From the NCBI RefSeq assembly GCF_001613365.1, contig NZ_BDCF01000006.1, positions 62,001 through 126,000 of the forward strand: a DNA stretch of 64,000 nucleotides. Reading direction: 5' to 3'. The notes below the pieces were generated by a model, which was not told the DNA's origin, ran no database searches, and worked only from the letters and a program-made list of their open reading frames with translations. A program made the translations under genes and the position numbers. This document shows positions 9,422 through 20,517 of this stretch, one piece after another. Position 1 is the first letter of the stretch; each line of letters opens with the position of its first letter. Source of the DNA: Nocardia xishanensis NBRC 101358. Lineage in GTDB: Bacteria; Actinomycetota; Actinomycetes; Mycobacteriales; Mycobacteriaceae.

Positions 9422-10018
9422 ATGCGTTCCTCTGTTCTTTCCCTTACGTCCGCACGTGACAGCCTGTCGGCCCGGCCGCCGGTGGATCGCGCCATCGCGC
9501 CCGCACTCCCGACCCGGCTTCGCCCCGCCGATCTGCTCCGGCTGACCGACGAGGGCGCCGAGGACGTGCTCGCGGGCCGCTACGATCACCTGCTGCCCGC
9601 AGCCGGCATCTGGCCCGACGACGAGCGCTGGGCCACCCGGCTGCTCGCCGATGACGAGGTCGACGTCTGGCTGATCAGCTGGACGCCGGACAAGTCCACC
9701 GAATTGCACGATCACGCCGGATCGTTGGGCGCGCTCACCGTGCTCAGCGGCGCTCTCTCGGAATTCCGTTGGAATGGAACGGAATTGCGTAGCCGCACAC
9801 TGACCGCGGGCGATCAGGCTTCTTTCCCCATCGGCTGGGTGCACGACGTGATGCGCGCACCGGCCGCCGCCGAATCCGCGGGCCCGCTCGATCCGACGCT
9901 GAGCGTGCACGCGTATTCCCCGCCGCTGACCGCCATGTCTTACTACGAGGTGACCGGCCACGGCACCCTGCGGCGCACCCGAACCGTTCTCACCGACCAG
10001 CCCGAAGGTGATATCTGA
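9422..10018 (+). CDS. Cysteine dioxygenase family protein
   Basis: Cupin iron enzyme oxidising L-cysteine to cysteine sulfinate. The metal-binding cupin motif appears as ELHDHAG (His96, His98) with the third ligand in GWVHDV (His141); the C-terminal VHAYSPPLTAMSYYEV block is typical of bacterial cysteine dioxygenases. 198 residues. The ATG at 9422 has GGAG 8 nt upstream. The next gene, a rhodanese-like protein, overlaps its stop by one base, indicating a sulfur-metabolism operon. It lies between coaX and lysS, where M. tuberculosis as I recall has no such enzyme. Expression may depend on the cysteine leader peptide upstream. Confidence 0.9.
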   Translation: MRSSVLSLTSARDSLSARPPVDRAIAPALPTRLRPADLLRLTDEGAEDVLAGRYDHLLPAAGIWPDDERWATRLLADDEVDVWLISWTPDKSTELHDHAGSLGALTVLSGALSEFRWNGTELRSRTLTAGDQASFPIGWVHDVMRAPAAAESAGPLDPTLSVHAYSPPLTAMSYYEVTGHGTLRRTRTVLTDQPEGDI

Positions 10019-10449
10019 TGAGTGCCATGACCATCGATCAGATGCTCGACAACGCCCGCGCTCAACTCGACAGGATCTACGCGTTCGAATTGCCCGCGGC
10101 GATCGCCAGGGGCGCAATTCTGGTCGACATCCGTCCGCAGGCGCAGCGCGAGCGCGAGGGAACGCTGCCGGGCGCCTTGGTGATCGAACGGAATGTGCTG
10201 GAATGGCGGCTCGATCCGACCAGTTCGGCGCGTTTGGCGCTGGCCGCGGATCATGATGTGGAATGGATCGTCGTCTGCTCCGAGGGCTACACCTCCAGCC
10301 TGGCCGCCGCCGCGCTGAAACAACTCGGGCTACACAGGGCGACCGATCTGATCGGCGGTTACCAGGCGCTCAAGGCGGCGGGCCTGCTCACCATCGCCAG
10401 CCGGGCGCCGCACTTCGCCCGCGAGGTCACCTCGCTCGCCTCGCTGTAA
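10018..10449 (+). CDS. Rhodanese-like domain protein
   Basis: Single-domain sulfurtransferase-like protein of 143 residues. Landmarks are LVDIRPQAQRERE near residue 35 and the active-site loop CSEGYTS with Cys87 as the likely persulfide carrier, then GYQALKAAGL. Its ATG overlaps the stop of the cysteine dioxygenase gene (TGATG), so the two are translationally coupled and probably act together in cysteine catabolism or sulfane-sulfur handling. The substrate cannot be told from sequence. Confidence 0.88.
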   Translation: MSAMTIDQMLDNARAQLDRIYAFELPAAIARGAILVDIRPQAQREREGTLPGALVIERNVLEWRLDPTSSARLALAADHDVEWIVVCSEGYTSSLAAAALKQLGLHRATDLIGGYQALKAAGLLTIASRAPHFAREVTSLASL

Positions 10450-10512
10450 TTCGGCGCGCGCTCCTTCCGTCTCGAAATAGAAGGCAGCGCAATCGGATTC
10501 GGTTTTCCGGCT

Positions 10513-10529
10513 GCTTTCCTTCGGAAAGC
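10513..10529 (+). terminator. Short hairpin after the cysteine dioxygenase/rhodanese pair
   Basis: GCTTTCC (10513-10519) and GGAAAGC (10523-10529) form a 7-bp stem with a TTC loop about 65 nt after the rhodanese stop. There is no strong U-tract, so function as a terminator is tentative. Confidence 0.35.
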
Positions 10530-10630
10530 GGCTCGTTGAAACGCGTCCGGGGTGCGCGCCGGAAACCGATGCCGATTCGTTACTATCGGGCGGAGCCCGG
10601 GCGGCCCGCAAAACGATTTCCGGTGCACGC

Positions 10631-10636
10631 TAGGGT
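10631..10636 (+). promoter_or_regulatory. -10 element of the lysS promoter
   Basis: TAGGGT lies 6 nt before A10643 and 8 nt before the GTG start at 10645. The lysS mRNA is likely leaderless or carries only two extra bases. Confidence 0.5.
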
Positions 10637-10644
10637 TGTCGGAT

Positions 10645-12252
10645 GTGAGCACCCCGAACACGCCCTCGTCCGGTCGCTCCGCGGGTTCGGTTCCTGCGGC
10701 GCAATCCAGCCGACCCGCCCCGGAAGCAGACGACGTCCCGGAGCAGATGCGGATTCGCCGGGAGAAGCGTGAGCGGCTGCTCGCCGGCGGCGCCGAGGCG
10801 TATCCCGTGGTCGTCCCGCGGACGCATACGCTGTCCGAAATTCGGGCCGCCTTTCCCGATCTGCCCGCCGACACCCAGACCGGTCAGCAGGCCGGCATCG
10901 TCGGCCGCGTCATTTTTCTCCGCAATACCGGCAAGCTGTGTTTCGCCACGCTGCAAGAGGGCGACGGCACCAAGCTGCAAGCCATGATCAGCCTCAACGG
11001 CGTCGGGGCCGACGCGCTCGCGGCCTGGAAGGCCGATGTCGACCTCGGTGACTTCGTTTTCGTGCACGGTGAGGTCATCGCCTCCCGCACGGGCGAATTG
11101 AGCGTCATGGCCGATTCCTGGTCCATGTCCGCGAAGGCGCTGCGGCCGCTGCCGGTGGCGCACAAGGAGATGAACGAGGAGTCGAGGGTCCGGCAGCGCT
11201 ATGTCGACCTGATCGTGCGTCCAGAGGCCAGGGAAATGGCTCGCACCAGGGTCGCCGTTGTGCGTGCGCTGCGCGCCGCGCTGGAACGGCGCGGGTTCCT
11301 CGAGGTCGAGACGCCGATGCTGCAAACGCTGCACGGCGGCGCTGCGGCCCGGCCGTTCGTCACCCATTCCAATGCCCTCGATATGGACCTCTACCTGCGC
11401 ATTGCGCCGGAACTGTTCCTGAAGCGCTGTGTGGTCGGCGGCTTGGAGAAGGTCTTCGAGATCAACCGGAACTTCCGCAACGAAGGCGCCGACTCCACGC
11501 ATTCGCCGGAGTTCGCAATGTTGGAAACGTATGAGGCCTATGGCACCTACGACGACTCCGCGAAGATGATCCGGGAATTGGTGCAGGAAGTCGCTCAGGA
11601 GGCTTTCGGCACACAGGTGGTAACCCTCGCGGATGGTACGGAATACGATCTCCGGGGCGAGTGGGCAACCGTCGAGATGTATCCTTCGCTGTCCGATGCA
11701 CTCGGTGTCCGAGTCACCCCGGAAACTTCGGTCGAGGAATTGCTGGCACTCGCCGATCGGGTCGGACTGGAAATTCCGGAGGGCAAGGGCTACGGTCACG
11801 GCAAACTGGTCGAAGAACTGTGGGAGCACGAGTACGGCGACAAGCTCTATGCGCCGACATTCGTGCGTGACTTCCCGGTCGAGACCTCACCGCTGACTCG
11901 GCAGCACCGCAGCAATCCCGGAGTTACCGAGAAGTGGGATCTGTATGTCCGCGGCTTCGAGTTGGCCACCGGCTATTCGGAGTTGGTGGATCCGGTGATC
12001 CAGCGCGAGCGGTTCGTGGATCAGGCGCGGCTCGCCGCGCAGGGCGACGACGAGGCAATGGCGCTGGACGAGGACTTCCTCGCCGCGATGGAGCACGGTA
12101 TGCCTCCGACAACGGGAACCGGTATGGGAATCGATCGGTTGTTGATGGCACTGACGGGATTGGGAATCCGCGAAACGATACTGTTCCCAATTGTGCGTCC
12201 GGTCACTCAGCGAGGTGTGAGCGACCGGCACGGAGGCGGTACCGAAGGGTAA
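10645..12252 (+). CDS. lysS: Lysyl-tRNA synthetase, class II
   Basis: Charges tRNA-Lys. The N-terminal OB anticodon-binding domain ([18 protein letters not shown]) is followed by the class II catalytic core: motif 1 around [11 protein letters not shown], motif 2 around [14 protein letters not shown], and motif 3 [15 protein letters not shown]. The GTG at 10645 follows a TAGGGT -10 box without Shine-Dalgarno; the open frame upstream to 10552 lacks similarity to the family. 535 residues including a ~25-residue Ser/Pro-rich N-terminal extension. Followed by lsr2 as in mycobacteria. Confidence 0.95.
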   Translation: MSTPNTPSSGRSAGSVPAAQSSRPAPEADDVPEQMRIRREKRERLLAGGAEAYPVVVPRTHTLSEIRAAFPDLPADTQTGQQAGIVGRVIFLRNTGKLCFATLQEGDGTKLQAMISLNGVGADALAAWKADVDLGDFVFVHGEVIASRTGELSVMADSWSMSAKALRPLPVAHKEMNEESRVRQRYVDLIVRPEAREMARTRVAVVRALRAALERRGFLEVETPMLQTLHGGAAARPFVTHSNALDMDLYLRIAPELFLKRCVVGGLEKVFEINRNFRNEGADSTHSPEFAMLETYEAYGTYDDSAKMIRELVQEVAQEAFGTQVVTLADGTEYDLRGEWATVEMYPSLSDALGVRVTPETSVEELLALADRVGLEIPEGKGYGHGKLVEELWEHEYGDKLYAPTFVRDFPVETSPLTRQHRSNPGVTEKWDLYVRGFELATGYSELVDPVIQRERFVDQARLAAQGDDEAMALDEDFLAAMEHGMPPTTGTGMGIDRLLMALTGLGIRETILFPIVRPVTQRGVSDRHGGGTEG

Positions 12253-12366
12253 GCAGGCAGCGGCGGCCGAACACGCAAATCAAACAGAGTCGGGTTCGTT
12301 TCGATAGCCGAAGTCTCGTCTTGGAATTTTCCGAATTCGAGGTATTCTTGCCTCGGGTAATCGGCC

Positions 12367-12372
12367 TAGTAT
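12367..12372 (+). promoter_or_regulatory. Possible -10 element upstream of lsr2
   Basis: TAGTAT lies 34 nt before the lsr2 ATG, which has its own Shine-Dalgarno. The surrounding 12280-12350 is markedly AT-richer than the coding DNA, as expected if Lsr2 binds its own promoter. The -35 box is unclear. Confidence 0.4.
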
Positions 12373-12406
12373 GCGGGTCGCACGATTTCGAGAGGACGTT
12401 CATCTC

Positions 12407-12766
12407 ATGGCAAAGAAGGTCACCGTTAGCCTGATCGACGATGTCGACGGTGAGTCCATCGCGGACGAGACCATCGAGTTTGCGATCGACGGTGTGTCGT
12501 ACGAGATCGACCTGTCCGCGGCAAATGCCGCCAAGCTGCGCGACGGGCTGGAGCAGTGGGTTTCCAGCGCGCGCCGGGTGAGCGGCCGTCGTCGTGTGAA
12601 GGCCGCCGCAGGCGCAGCCGCCACCCCGAAGAGCCGGGTCTCCATCGACCGGGAACAAAGCGCGGCAATTCGCGAGTGGGCGCGCCGGAATGGCCACAAG
12701 GTCTCCGCCCGCGGCCGTATCTCCGCCGACATCACCGACGCGTACAACAAGGCCGCGAAGGGCTAG
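12407..12766 (+). CDS. lsr2: Nucleoid-associated protein Lsr2
   Basis: H-NS-like xenogeneic silencer that bridges AT-rich DNA. The N-terminal dimerisation domain ([14 protein letters not shown]..., [13 protein letters not shown]) is joined by a basic linker ([10 protein letters not shown]) to the DNA-binding domain, whose AT-hook-like Arg-Gly-Arg is at residues 102-104 in [12 protein letters not shown]. 119 residues versus 112 in M. tuberculosis. The start MAKKVTV has GAGAGGA upstream; the frame is open to 12371 but earlier codons are not family-like. Confidence 0.97.
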   Translation: MAKKVTVSLIDDVDGESIADETIEFAIDGVSYEIDLSAANAAKLRDGLEQWVSSARRVSGRRRVKAAAGAAATPKSRVSIDREQSAAIREWARRNGHKVSARGRISADITDAYNKAAKG

Positions 12767-12778
12767 TTTTTTCAACCC

Positions 12779-12818
12779 GCTGCCGCCTGGGCGAATCGTG
12801 CGACGCCTGGGCGGCAGC
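12779..12818 (+). terminator. Hairpin downstream of lsr2
   Basis: GCTGCCGCC (12779-12787) pairs with GGCGGCAGC (12810-12818), with a partly self-complementary loop. It starts 12 nt after the lsr2 stop. No U-tract follows, so it is a weak or Rho-assisted terminator at best. Confidence 0.4.
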
Positions 12819-13056
12819 AGCATTTGTGATAGTTCTTCGATATGGGCGCACCTTCGCATTCGTATCGGTCGAGCGTGCGGCTGCGGGCACACTCGGCAGG
12901 CGCCGCCGGTCAGGCATACCTTCGGCTTCGCCAAGGCCGCCCGAGACGAGGATGTCGACGGCGTCGGCGCGATCTTGCTCGTGGTACCCCGACGCGGCAC
13001 CATGGAAACGTGCGAAGGTCGTCACTGGCGGTATGGAGAGATGAGGTATCGGCGCA

Positions 13057-13680
13057 GTGACTGGATTCATCGGATCATTGTTGCGATTCACCGATGATTC
13101 GGGCCGCCAGCAAGAGCTGTTGTTGAGCCCGGATCAGCAGCGCGTCACCATCGGCCGCTCACCGCAGGCCGACCTCGCGTTGCGCTGGGACGCCGAGGTG
13201 TCCCGGCTGCACGCGGCGGTCGAATACCTCGGCGCGCATTGGACGATCGTCGACGACGGTCTTTCCCGCAACGGCACCTTCGTCAACGGGGAGCGGCTGG
13301 TCGGCAGGCGCCGCCTGATGGCGGGCGACAAGATCCGGGTCGGCACCTCGCTGGTCTCCTTTCATGATTTCGGCTCGGTCGCCGACGACGCCACCCGCAC
13401 CTCCCTCGGCTCGGTTCCCACACTGCGTTCGCTCACCGAGACCCAGCGCTCGGTGCTCGTGGCGCTGTGCCGTCCGTACAAGAACGGCACCGGCTTCGCG
13501 ACCCCTGCCTCCAATCAGCAGATCGCCGAGGAACTGTTCCTCAGCGTGGACGCCATCAAGACCCACCTGCGCGCGCTGTTCGCCAAGTTCGGCGTGGAGA
13601 GCCTGCCGCAGAACCAGAAGCGGGTGCGGCTGGCGGCGCTGGCCATGCAGAGCGGCATCATCTCGGACCGGGATCTCTGA
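13057..13680 (+). CDS. FHA-domain protein with C-terminal helix-turn-helix
   Basis: The N-terminal ~105 residues form a forkhead-associated phosphothreonine-binding domain: VTIGRSPQADLAL, EVSRLHAAVEY, and the SRNGTFVNG loop. The C-terminal part (TETQRSVLVALCRPY..., QQIAEELFLSVDAIKTHLRALFAKFGV) resembles a LuxR/winged-helix DNA-binding unit. It may be a transcription factor controlled by Ser/Thr kinase signalling; kinase and targets are unknown. 207 residues from the GTG at 13057, with no strong Shine-Dalgarno. It sits alone between lsr2 and a membrane protein gene. Confidence 0.82.
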   Translation: MTGFIGSLLRFTDDSGRQQELLLSPDQQRVTIGRSPQADLALRWDAEVSRLHAAVEYLGAHWTIVDDGLSRNGTFVNGERLVGRRRLMAGDKIRVGTSLVSFHDFGSVADDATRTSLGSVPTLRSLTETQRSVLVALCRPYKNGTGFATPASNQQIAEELFLSVDAIKTHLRALFAKFGVESLPQNQKRVRLAALAMQSGIISDRDL

Positions 13681-13815
13681 CCCGCATCGCGCCCCTGGAC
13701 GCACGCTTAAACAGCCGAGCGTCTGGACCATGGAGCAGCCGGACCGTTCGGGATTGACTTGACCTCGTCGCCGGACCGAAGGATTCGGACCGGACTGTGA
13801 GGCAGGAGAAATCGA

Positions 13816-14427
13816 ATGTTCGCGCTGAGGATCGCCGCGCTGGTGGCGGCCGTGCTGGCAACGGGTCTGACGGCAGGCGTCTTCTACGCCTACGCCATTT
13901 CGGTGATGCCCGCGCTGAACCGCTCCGACGACCGGACCATCGTCGACGTGATGCAGAAGATCAACGTGGTCATCATCAATCCCTGGTTCATGATCGCCTT
14001 CCTCGGCGCCGTCGGGTTCGCCATCCTCGCCGCGGTGCTGCACCTGGGCAAGGAGCACAGGGCGACCCTGGTCTGGATCGGGATCGCCTTGGCGCTCAAC
14101 GTGATCGCGTTCGCGGTGACCGCTGGCTGCAACGTCCCGCTCAACGACCAGCTGGCCGCGGCGGGCGACCCGGCGCAGATCGCCGATATGGCGGCGGTCC
14201 GCGCGGACTACGAGTCCGCCTGGGTGCGCTACAACGTGATTCGCGCGGTCGTGCACACCATGGCCTTCCTGGTGCTGTGCGGCGCGATGTTCGCGGCGGG
14301 CGTTCAGCAGGGCAAGAGCCAAGCGGCGGGATCGAGTGCCACTCAGGGCGTGGCCGCTTTCACCGCATCGGCCGGATTCGGCGCCCCGCATGCGGCGGCG
14401 CACCGGCTCGGTCGATTCGCGGAATAG
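13816..14427 (+). CDS. DUF1772 (anthrone oxygenase-like) membrane protein
   Basis: Integral membrane protein of 203 residues with four hydrophobic helices: AALVAAVLATGLTAGVFYAYAI, WFMIAFLGAVGFAILAAVL, TLVWIGIALALNVIAFAVT and VVHTMAFLVLCGAMFAAGV. The NVPLNDQL segment between helices is typical of DUF1772. A role as an oxygenase is only by family name. AGGAGAA precedes the ATG. A Gly/Ala-rich tail follows the last helix. No obvious partner. Confidence 0.8.
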   Translation: MFALRIAALVAAVLATGLTAGVFYAYAISVMPALNRSDDRTIVDVMQKINVVIINPWFMIAFLGAVGFAILAAVLHLGKEHRATLVWIGIALALNVIAFAVTAGCNVPLNDQLAAAGDPAQIADMAAVRADYESAWVRYNVIRAVVHTMAFLVLCGAMFAAGVQQGKSQAAGSSATQGVAAFTASAGFGAPHAAAHRLGRFAE

Positions 14428-14518
14428 AACGGTTCCGTAAGTTACCCGTCGGTATCGACACTAGCCGGGACACGTCCTCGGTAGCTTCTTCTGAGCAACT
14501 TCCAGAATTGGAGGCTCA

Positions 14519-15463
14519 ATGCGACGTGTTCCAGTTCCGTTCGTTGTTCTCTCCCTGTTGGCCGCGCTGTGGATCAGCGCGGCCGCTTCGGCTAACGCCG
14601 AGCGATATCCGGTCGTCTACGACTTCTTCTCCGGCGTACCGGCCGAGCTGGCCCGGCCGGGCGGCTCGCTGCCCGGCTCGAACAACTGGTCCTGCCGACC
14701 GACCGCCCAGCACCCTCGTCCGGTGGTCCTGGTGCACGGCACCGGCGGTGGAGCGCAAACGAATTGGGGCGTTTACGTACCCTTGCTCGCCAACGAGGGC
14801 TATTGCGTATTCGCGCTGACCTACGGTGCCCACCCACTGCCGTGGCCGATGTCCGCGGTCGGCGGCTTGCGGCCGATGGAGCAGAGCGGGCCCGAGCTCG
14901 CCGCCTTCATCGACCGCGTGCTGGCCGCGACCGGCGCGGCGAAGGTGGACATCATCGGCCACTCGCAGGGCAATTTCATCGGCAACTACTACGTCAAGCG
15001 GCTCGGCGGCGCGCGCAAGGTGGACAAGCTGATCGGTCTCGCGCCACCGTGGCTCGGCAGCAACGCGGCGGGTCTGGGCGACGCGGGCGCCTATGCCGCC
15101 TCGCTCGGCGTGACCCCGGCGTTCGACCTCGCGGTCGGCGCCTGGTGGTGCCAGGCCTGCGCCCAGGTCATCGCGGGTTCACCCTTCCTGAAATTGCTCA
15201 ACGCCGACGGCGTCTATCACCCCGATGTCGACTACACGAATATCGCGACCCGGCTCGACCAGTCCGTCGTCCCGTACACGGCCGGTCTGGTGCCGGGACC
15301 CAACGTCACCAACGTCGTGGTCCAGGACGGATGCGCCCAGGACTACTCCGAGCACACCGGTATCGCGGGCAGCGCGCGCGCGGCGGGTTTCGTCCTGAAC
15401 GCACTCGACCCATCCCACCCCCAGCAGGTGCCGTGCGAGTTCGTCGCACCGCACAGGGGCTAG
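14519..15463 (+). CDS. Secreted alpha/beta-fold esterase/lipase (lipase class 2 type)
   Basis: Has a Sec-type signal peptide (RRVPVPF, a hydrophobic stretch, and a probable cleavage near SANA-ER). The mature hydrolase shows the oxyanion region LVHGTGGGAQTNW and the nucleophile elbow GHSQG; the catalytic His is probably in YSEHTGIAG. Cys pairs (WSCRP, GYC, WWCQAC, DGCAQD) suggest disulfides, fitting secretion. 314 residues. TTGGAGG precedes the ATG. The natural substrate is unknown; likely lipid esters. Confidence 0.88.
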   Translation: MRRVPVPFVVLSLLAALWISAAASANAERYPVVYDFFSGVPAELARPGGSLPGSNNWSCRPTAQHPRPVVLVHGTGGGAQTNWGVYVPLLANEGYCVFALTYGAHPLPWPMSAVGGLRPMEQSGPELAAFIDRVLAATGAAKVDIIGHSQGNFIGNYYVKRLGGARKVDKLIGLAPPWLGSNAAGLGDAGAYAASLGVTPAFDLAVGAWWCQACAQVIAGSPFLKLLNADGVYHPDVDYTNIATRLDQSVVPYTAGLVPGPNVTNVVVQDGCAQDYSEHTGIAGSARAAGFVLNALDPSHPQQVPCEFVAPHRG

Positions 15464-15565
15464 GCGTACCCGCGCCGTCTTGTCCGTGCCCGGAAGATCG
15501 ACGGCGGAGTTCGTCTGGCGGCGTCAGCCGAGTGTCTGTGTGTTCGACGCGGCTGTGTGTGGTGT

Positions 15566-15607
15566 GAGGGCGGAGGTCGTCCGGCTTGTCGCCGTGCCTC
15601 CGCCCTC
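15566..15607 (+). terminator. Hairpin about 100 nt after the esterase gene
   Basis: GAGGGCGGAGG (15566-15576) and CCTCCGCCCTC (15597-15607) are a perfect 11-bp inverted repeat. There is no U-tract; possible terminator. Confidence 0.4.
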
Positions 15608-15821
15608 GCTCGCGGTTCGAGGGCGATGACGCCCGGATTTCCTGTCGACGCGGAGGCTGACCGGGGCGGCGCGGTGTCTCCGCCGCGGTTGCCGGGGCGG
15701 ACTTCGTTCATCAGCGCTGGGCAGGCCACCTGAGCTGTGGCGGCGGGTGGTGGTGGGTTGGGGGCGGATCCGGCAGGCTCGGGCCTGCGCAGCTTCCATT
15801 TAGGCGCGGATCGTACTTCGC

Positions 15822-15848
15822 GGGAACACCGGCCGATGTCCGGTCGTT
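15822..15848 (+). promoter_or_regulatory. Sigma-R/SigH-type stress promoter upstream of clpC
   Basis: GGGAACA at 15822-15828, a 17-nt spacer, then GTT at 15846-15848 matches the GGGAAYA-N16/17-GTT pattern of mycobacterial SigH and Streptomyces sigma-R. It would give a leader of about 300 nt before clpC. A role in clpC induction by thiol or heat stress is inference. Confidence 0.55.
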
Positions 15849-16157
15849 TTCAGTGGGACGGGCGTTCGCAAGGCGGCGGCGGCCCCGGATCGGGGTGCCG
15901 CGTTCGGGGTCGGCGACTGTTCGCTGTTGGCAAAACCGGATCGGAAACGAAACCCGCAACGCTCACGTTATGAGTGAATGACCGTGCTGTCGCTGGTTCC
16001 CAATAGGGTGGACTGGAGGCGGTGCGAACCCCCGCCAACTAGAGTGGAGGCGGGGGCCGCAAGCCCCGGGCTTCATGGCAGGCTGACGACCACAGGTTGC
16101 GCACAGCACTGAAGCGTCGGACGCCACTGAAGGTCTGAGCAGGAGAGTGAGGGAGCG

Positions 16158-18716
<2,559 letters not shown>

Positions 18717-18725
18717 GTAACTACG

Positions 18726-18765
18726 AAAGGCCCGCCCCCAACGGATTCGTTGGGGGCGGGCCTTT
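18726..18765 (+). terminator. Strong terminator after clpC
   Basis: An 18-nt perfect inverted repeat (18726-18743 with 18748-18765) has a GATT loop and an AAA...TTT edge. It also lies at the end of the convergent DUF1877 gene (stop at 18779), so it probably works in both directions. Confidence 0.85.
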
Positions 18766-18778
18766 GTCGTGTCCCGCC

Positions 18779-19240
18779 TCAGCCGAAGTGCATGACCGCC
18801 GCGGCGCCGGACTTGGCCGCGTCGGCGAAGAAGGCGGCGAGAGTCGCGTAGTGGAACCGCAGATAGCCGAGTCCCGCGTCGCCGTCTCTGACCCAGATGC
18901 GCGGGTAGATGTTCGCCTCGTCCATGGCGGCGGGATCGTAGTGCGCGGCGAGCGCGGCGAACGGCGTCGCTCGCAGCCGTTCGGCCGTTCTGCCGACCAG
19001 CTCGGCGGGCCAGGCGTAGTACTCCTCGTCTAAAGGCAGGCCGTCATCGCACAGGTTCACCCCCGTTCCGGCCGCTTCCAGCAGGTAGCGCAGCCCGTCC
19101 CATGCCTTGTCGAGATAGCCGTCGGGGTCGCCCTTGGCCCGCTCGAGCTGCCAAAGTTCTTCCTGCGCTTGCGGACTCGCCGCGAGCAGTCGGTTCAACC
19201 GCTCGCTCGTGACCTTGGTGAACGACAGGATCACCCCCAT
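18779..19240 (-). CDS. DUF1877 (YfbM-like) protein
   Basis: Cytoplasmic protein of 153 residues of the YfbM/DUF1877 type, function unknown. Recognisable features are the N-terminal MGVILSFTKVTSERL, the WDGLRYLLEA block, and the C-terminal LRFHYATLAAFFADAA. The frame is open upstream to 19531 but those codons do not look like the family; I chose MGVILSF as start. Convergent with clpC across a shared terminator. Confidence 0.75.
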   Translation of the reverse strand: MGVILSFTKVTSERLNRLLAASPQAQEELWQLERAKGDPDGYLDKAWDGLRYLLEAAGTGVNLCDDGLPLDEEYYAWPAELVGRTAERLRATPFAALAAHYDPAAMDEANIYPRIWVRDGDAGLGYLRFHYATLAAFFADAAKSGAAAVMHFG

Positions 19241-19448
19241 TGCTTCCCCCGCTCCCACGGAATTCGCCGTGGTCGCCGAATTCCGATCCGATTGTCTTCC
19301 TTGGTGATCGAGATGGAATGTAATCGACTCGACCGACAGGTCTCGGTGGAGAGGGATGGAGGTTTGAGCGGTCCCTCGAGGCGTGGATCGCCGATGCTTC
19401 GGATCGAGCCGATCAGGTTGGCGATTCTGGTCGGTAGCGAAGCGCCGC

Positions 19449-20251
19449 TCATCGATCCGCGACCGGTGAGGTGCAGCGGTCCAGCACCGGCGCGAAGGCC
19501 GCGGCGAGTTCGTCGGGGACGACGAGTTCATCGATTCCGTACTTCTCCCTTCGATATTCGAGGAGGTCGGCGGCCGCTGTCGGGTCTTCGGGCAGCAGTG
19601 CTGCCGCGCCCGCGTCGCGCAGTCCGTCGGCGGTGAGGCCTTGTTTCCCGAGCCAGAACGGCAGGTGGTCGCCTATGCCGACGAGTTGGTGCGTGAAACG
19701 GATGTCGCGGTCGGTGTTCTCGCGCACGATGCGCACCATTTCCGCCAATTCCGTTTCGGTGGAGGCGGGTTGGGTCGCGAGCAGGATACGGTCCGCGATC
19801 TCGGCCGCGGCGGCCAGCATGCGTGGACCGCTCGCCGCCACCACGATCTCCGGGTGGGATCGACTGCCGCGCGGACCGCCGCGATCGCCTCGAACAATTG
19901 CTCGCGACGCTGTCGTGCGGAACCCCAAGGCATGCCGAGTCGTTCGGCCTCGCTAGCGGCATCAGGACGGCCAACGCCGATGCCCAGTTCGAAGCGTCCG
20001 TTCGAAAGCAGTTGTAGCGCCGCCACGTCCCGCACCAGTGCGGCGCTGTGCCGCAGCGGGGCCGCCAGCACGTTGGGACGCAGTCGCGCGCTTTCGGTGA
20101 CCGCCGCGGCCGCCGCCAGCATCGGCAGCGGCGACGGTGTGTACATCGTGTCGGGCAGCAGAATCGTTCGGTAGCCCTGTTTTTCGGCCGCCCGCACCGC
20201 GTCGACCCACTGCGCACCCGAACGCGCCGTGACGATCATGCCGAACTTCAT
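19449..20251 (-). pseudogene. LLM-class F420-dependent oxidoreductase with a single-base frameshift
   Basis: Luciferase-like monooxygenase family protein split across two frames. The N-terminal part (MKFGMIVTARSGAQW..., NGRFELGIGVGRPDA) reads from the ATG at 20251 to about 19865. The C-terminal part (PEIVVAASGPRMLAAAAEIADRI to the stop at 19449) is in another frame. Restoring one C in the CCC run (GGG on the + strand near 19855-19858) would join ...AAVDP to HPEIVVAASG in an uninterrupted ~267-residue protein. It may be a real mutation, phase-variable tract or a sequencing error. A GTG at 20266 is an alternative start overlapping the stop of the upstream SHOCT gene. Confidence 0.75.
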
Positions 20252-20262
20252 CACGTCGCCCC

Positions 20263-20517
20263 TCACCGTCCGGTTTCGCGCAGCACGGCCAACCGCTCCC
20301 GATATTGCGCCTCGGTGATCTCACCGCGCGCGAAAGCATCGCGCAGTACGCCGATTCCGGTGTGGCGGCGGAAGCGATTGCGGGCCAGGAATACCAAGAC
20401 GAGGAAAGTCAGCCAAAACAGTAGCGGGAAAATCCAGAAGAACGGCCACGGATGCCAGCCGCCGTCATAATGGTCGGCCAGCAGAGTCAGCGCTTCCGAC
20501 TGCGTGAAAAGAGTCAT
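20263..20517 (-). CDS. Small membrane protein with SHOCT domain
   Basis: About 84 residues: one hydrophobic helix (PFFWIFPLLFWLTFLVLVFLA) followed by a basic stretch and a short C-terminal SHOCT motif (GVLRDAFARGEITEAQYRERLAVL). SHOCT domains are thought to mediate oligomerisation; function unknown. The frame is open to an ATG at 20553; I preferred MTLFTQSE at 20517. Its stop overlaps a possible GTG start of the frameshifted oxidoreductase, suggesting one operon. Confidence 0.7.
   Translation of the reverse strand: MTLFTQSEALTLLADHYDGGWHPWPFFWIFPLLFWLTFLVLVFLARNRFRRHTGIGVLRDAFARGEITEAQYRERLAVLRETGR

Larger units (their letters stand above)
15464..16157 (+). other. 694-nt intergenic region before clpC
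   Basis: No convincing gene is present. It holds a hairpin at 15566-15607, a sigma-R/H-type promoter at 15822-15848, and a GC-rich hairpin (CCCCCGCC 16029-16036 with GGCGGGGG 16049-16056) in what would be the clpC leader. TANNNT -10 candidates occur at 16004-16009 and 16040-16045. I did not find a convincing ClgR-type operator. Confidence 0.6.

Noticed and set aside
9232..9495. 87-codon minus-strand frame across the cysteine dioxygenase leader
   Set aside because: No ribosome binding site and composition typical of shadow frames; the plus-strand leader features explain the conserved-looking elements better.
15872..15885. Possible ClgR operator (TTCGC...GCG) upstream of clpC
   Set aside because: Spacing between the halves is too short for the known ClgR site; it is more likely chance in a GC-rich stretch.
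15737..15973. 78-codon frame between the esterase and clpC
   Set aside because: Gly/Arg-rich, no ribosome binding site, overlaps the sigma-R-type promoter; not supported.
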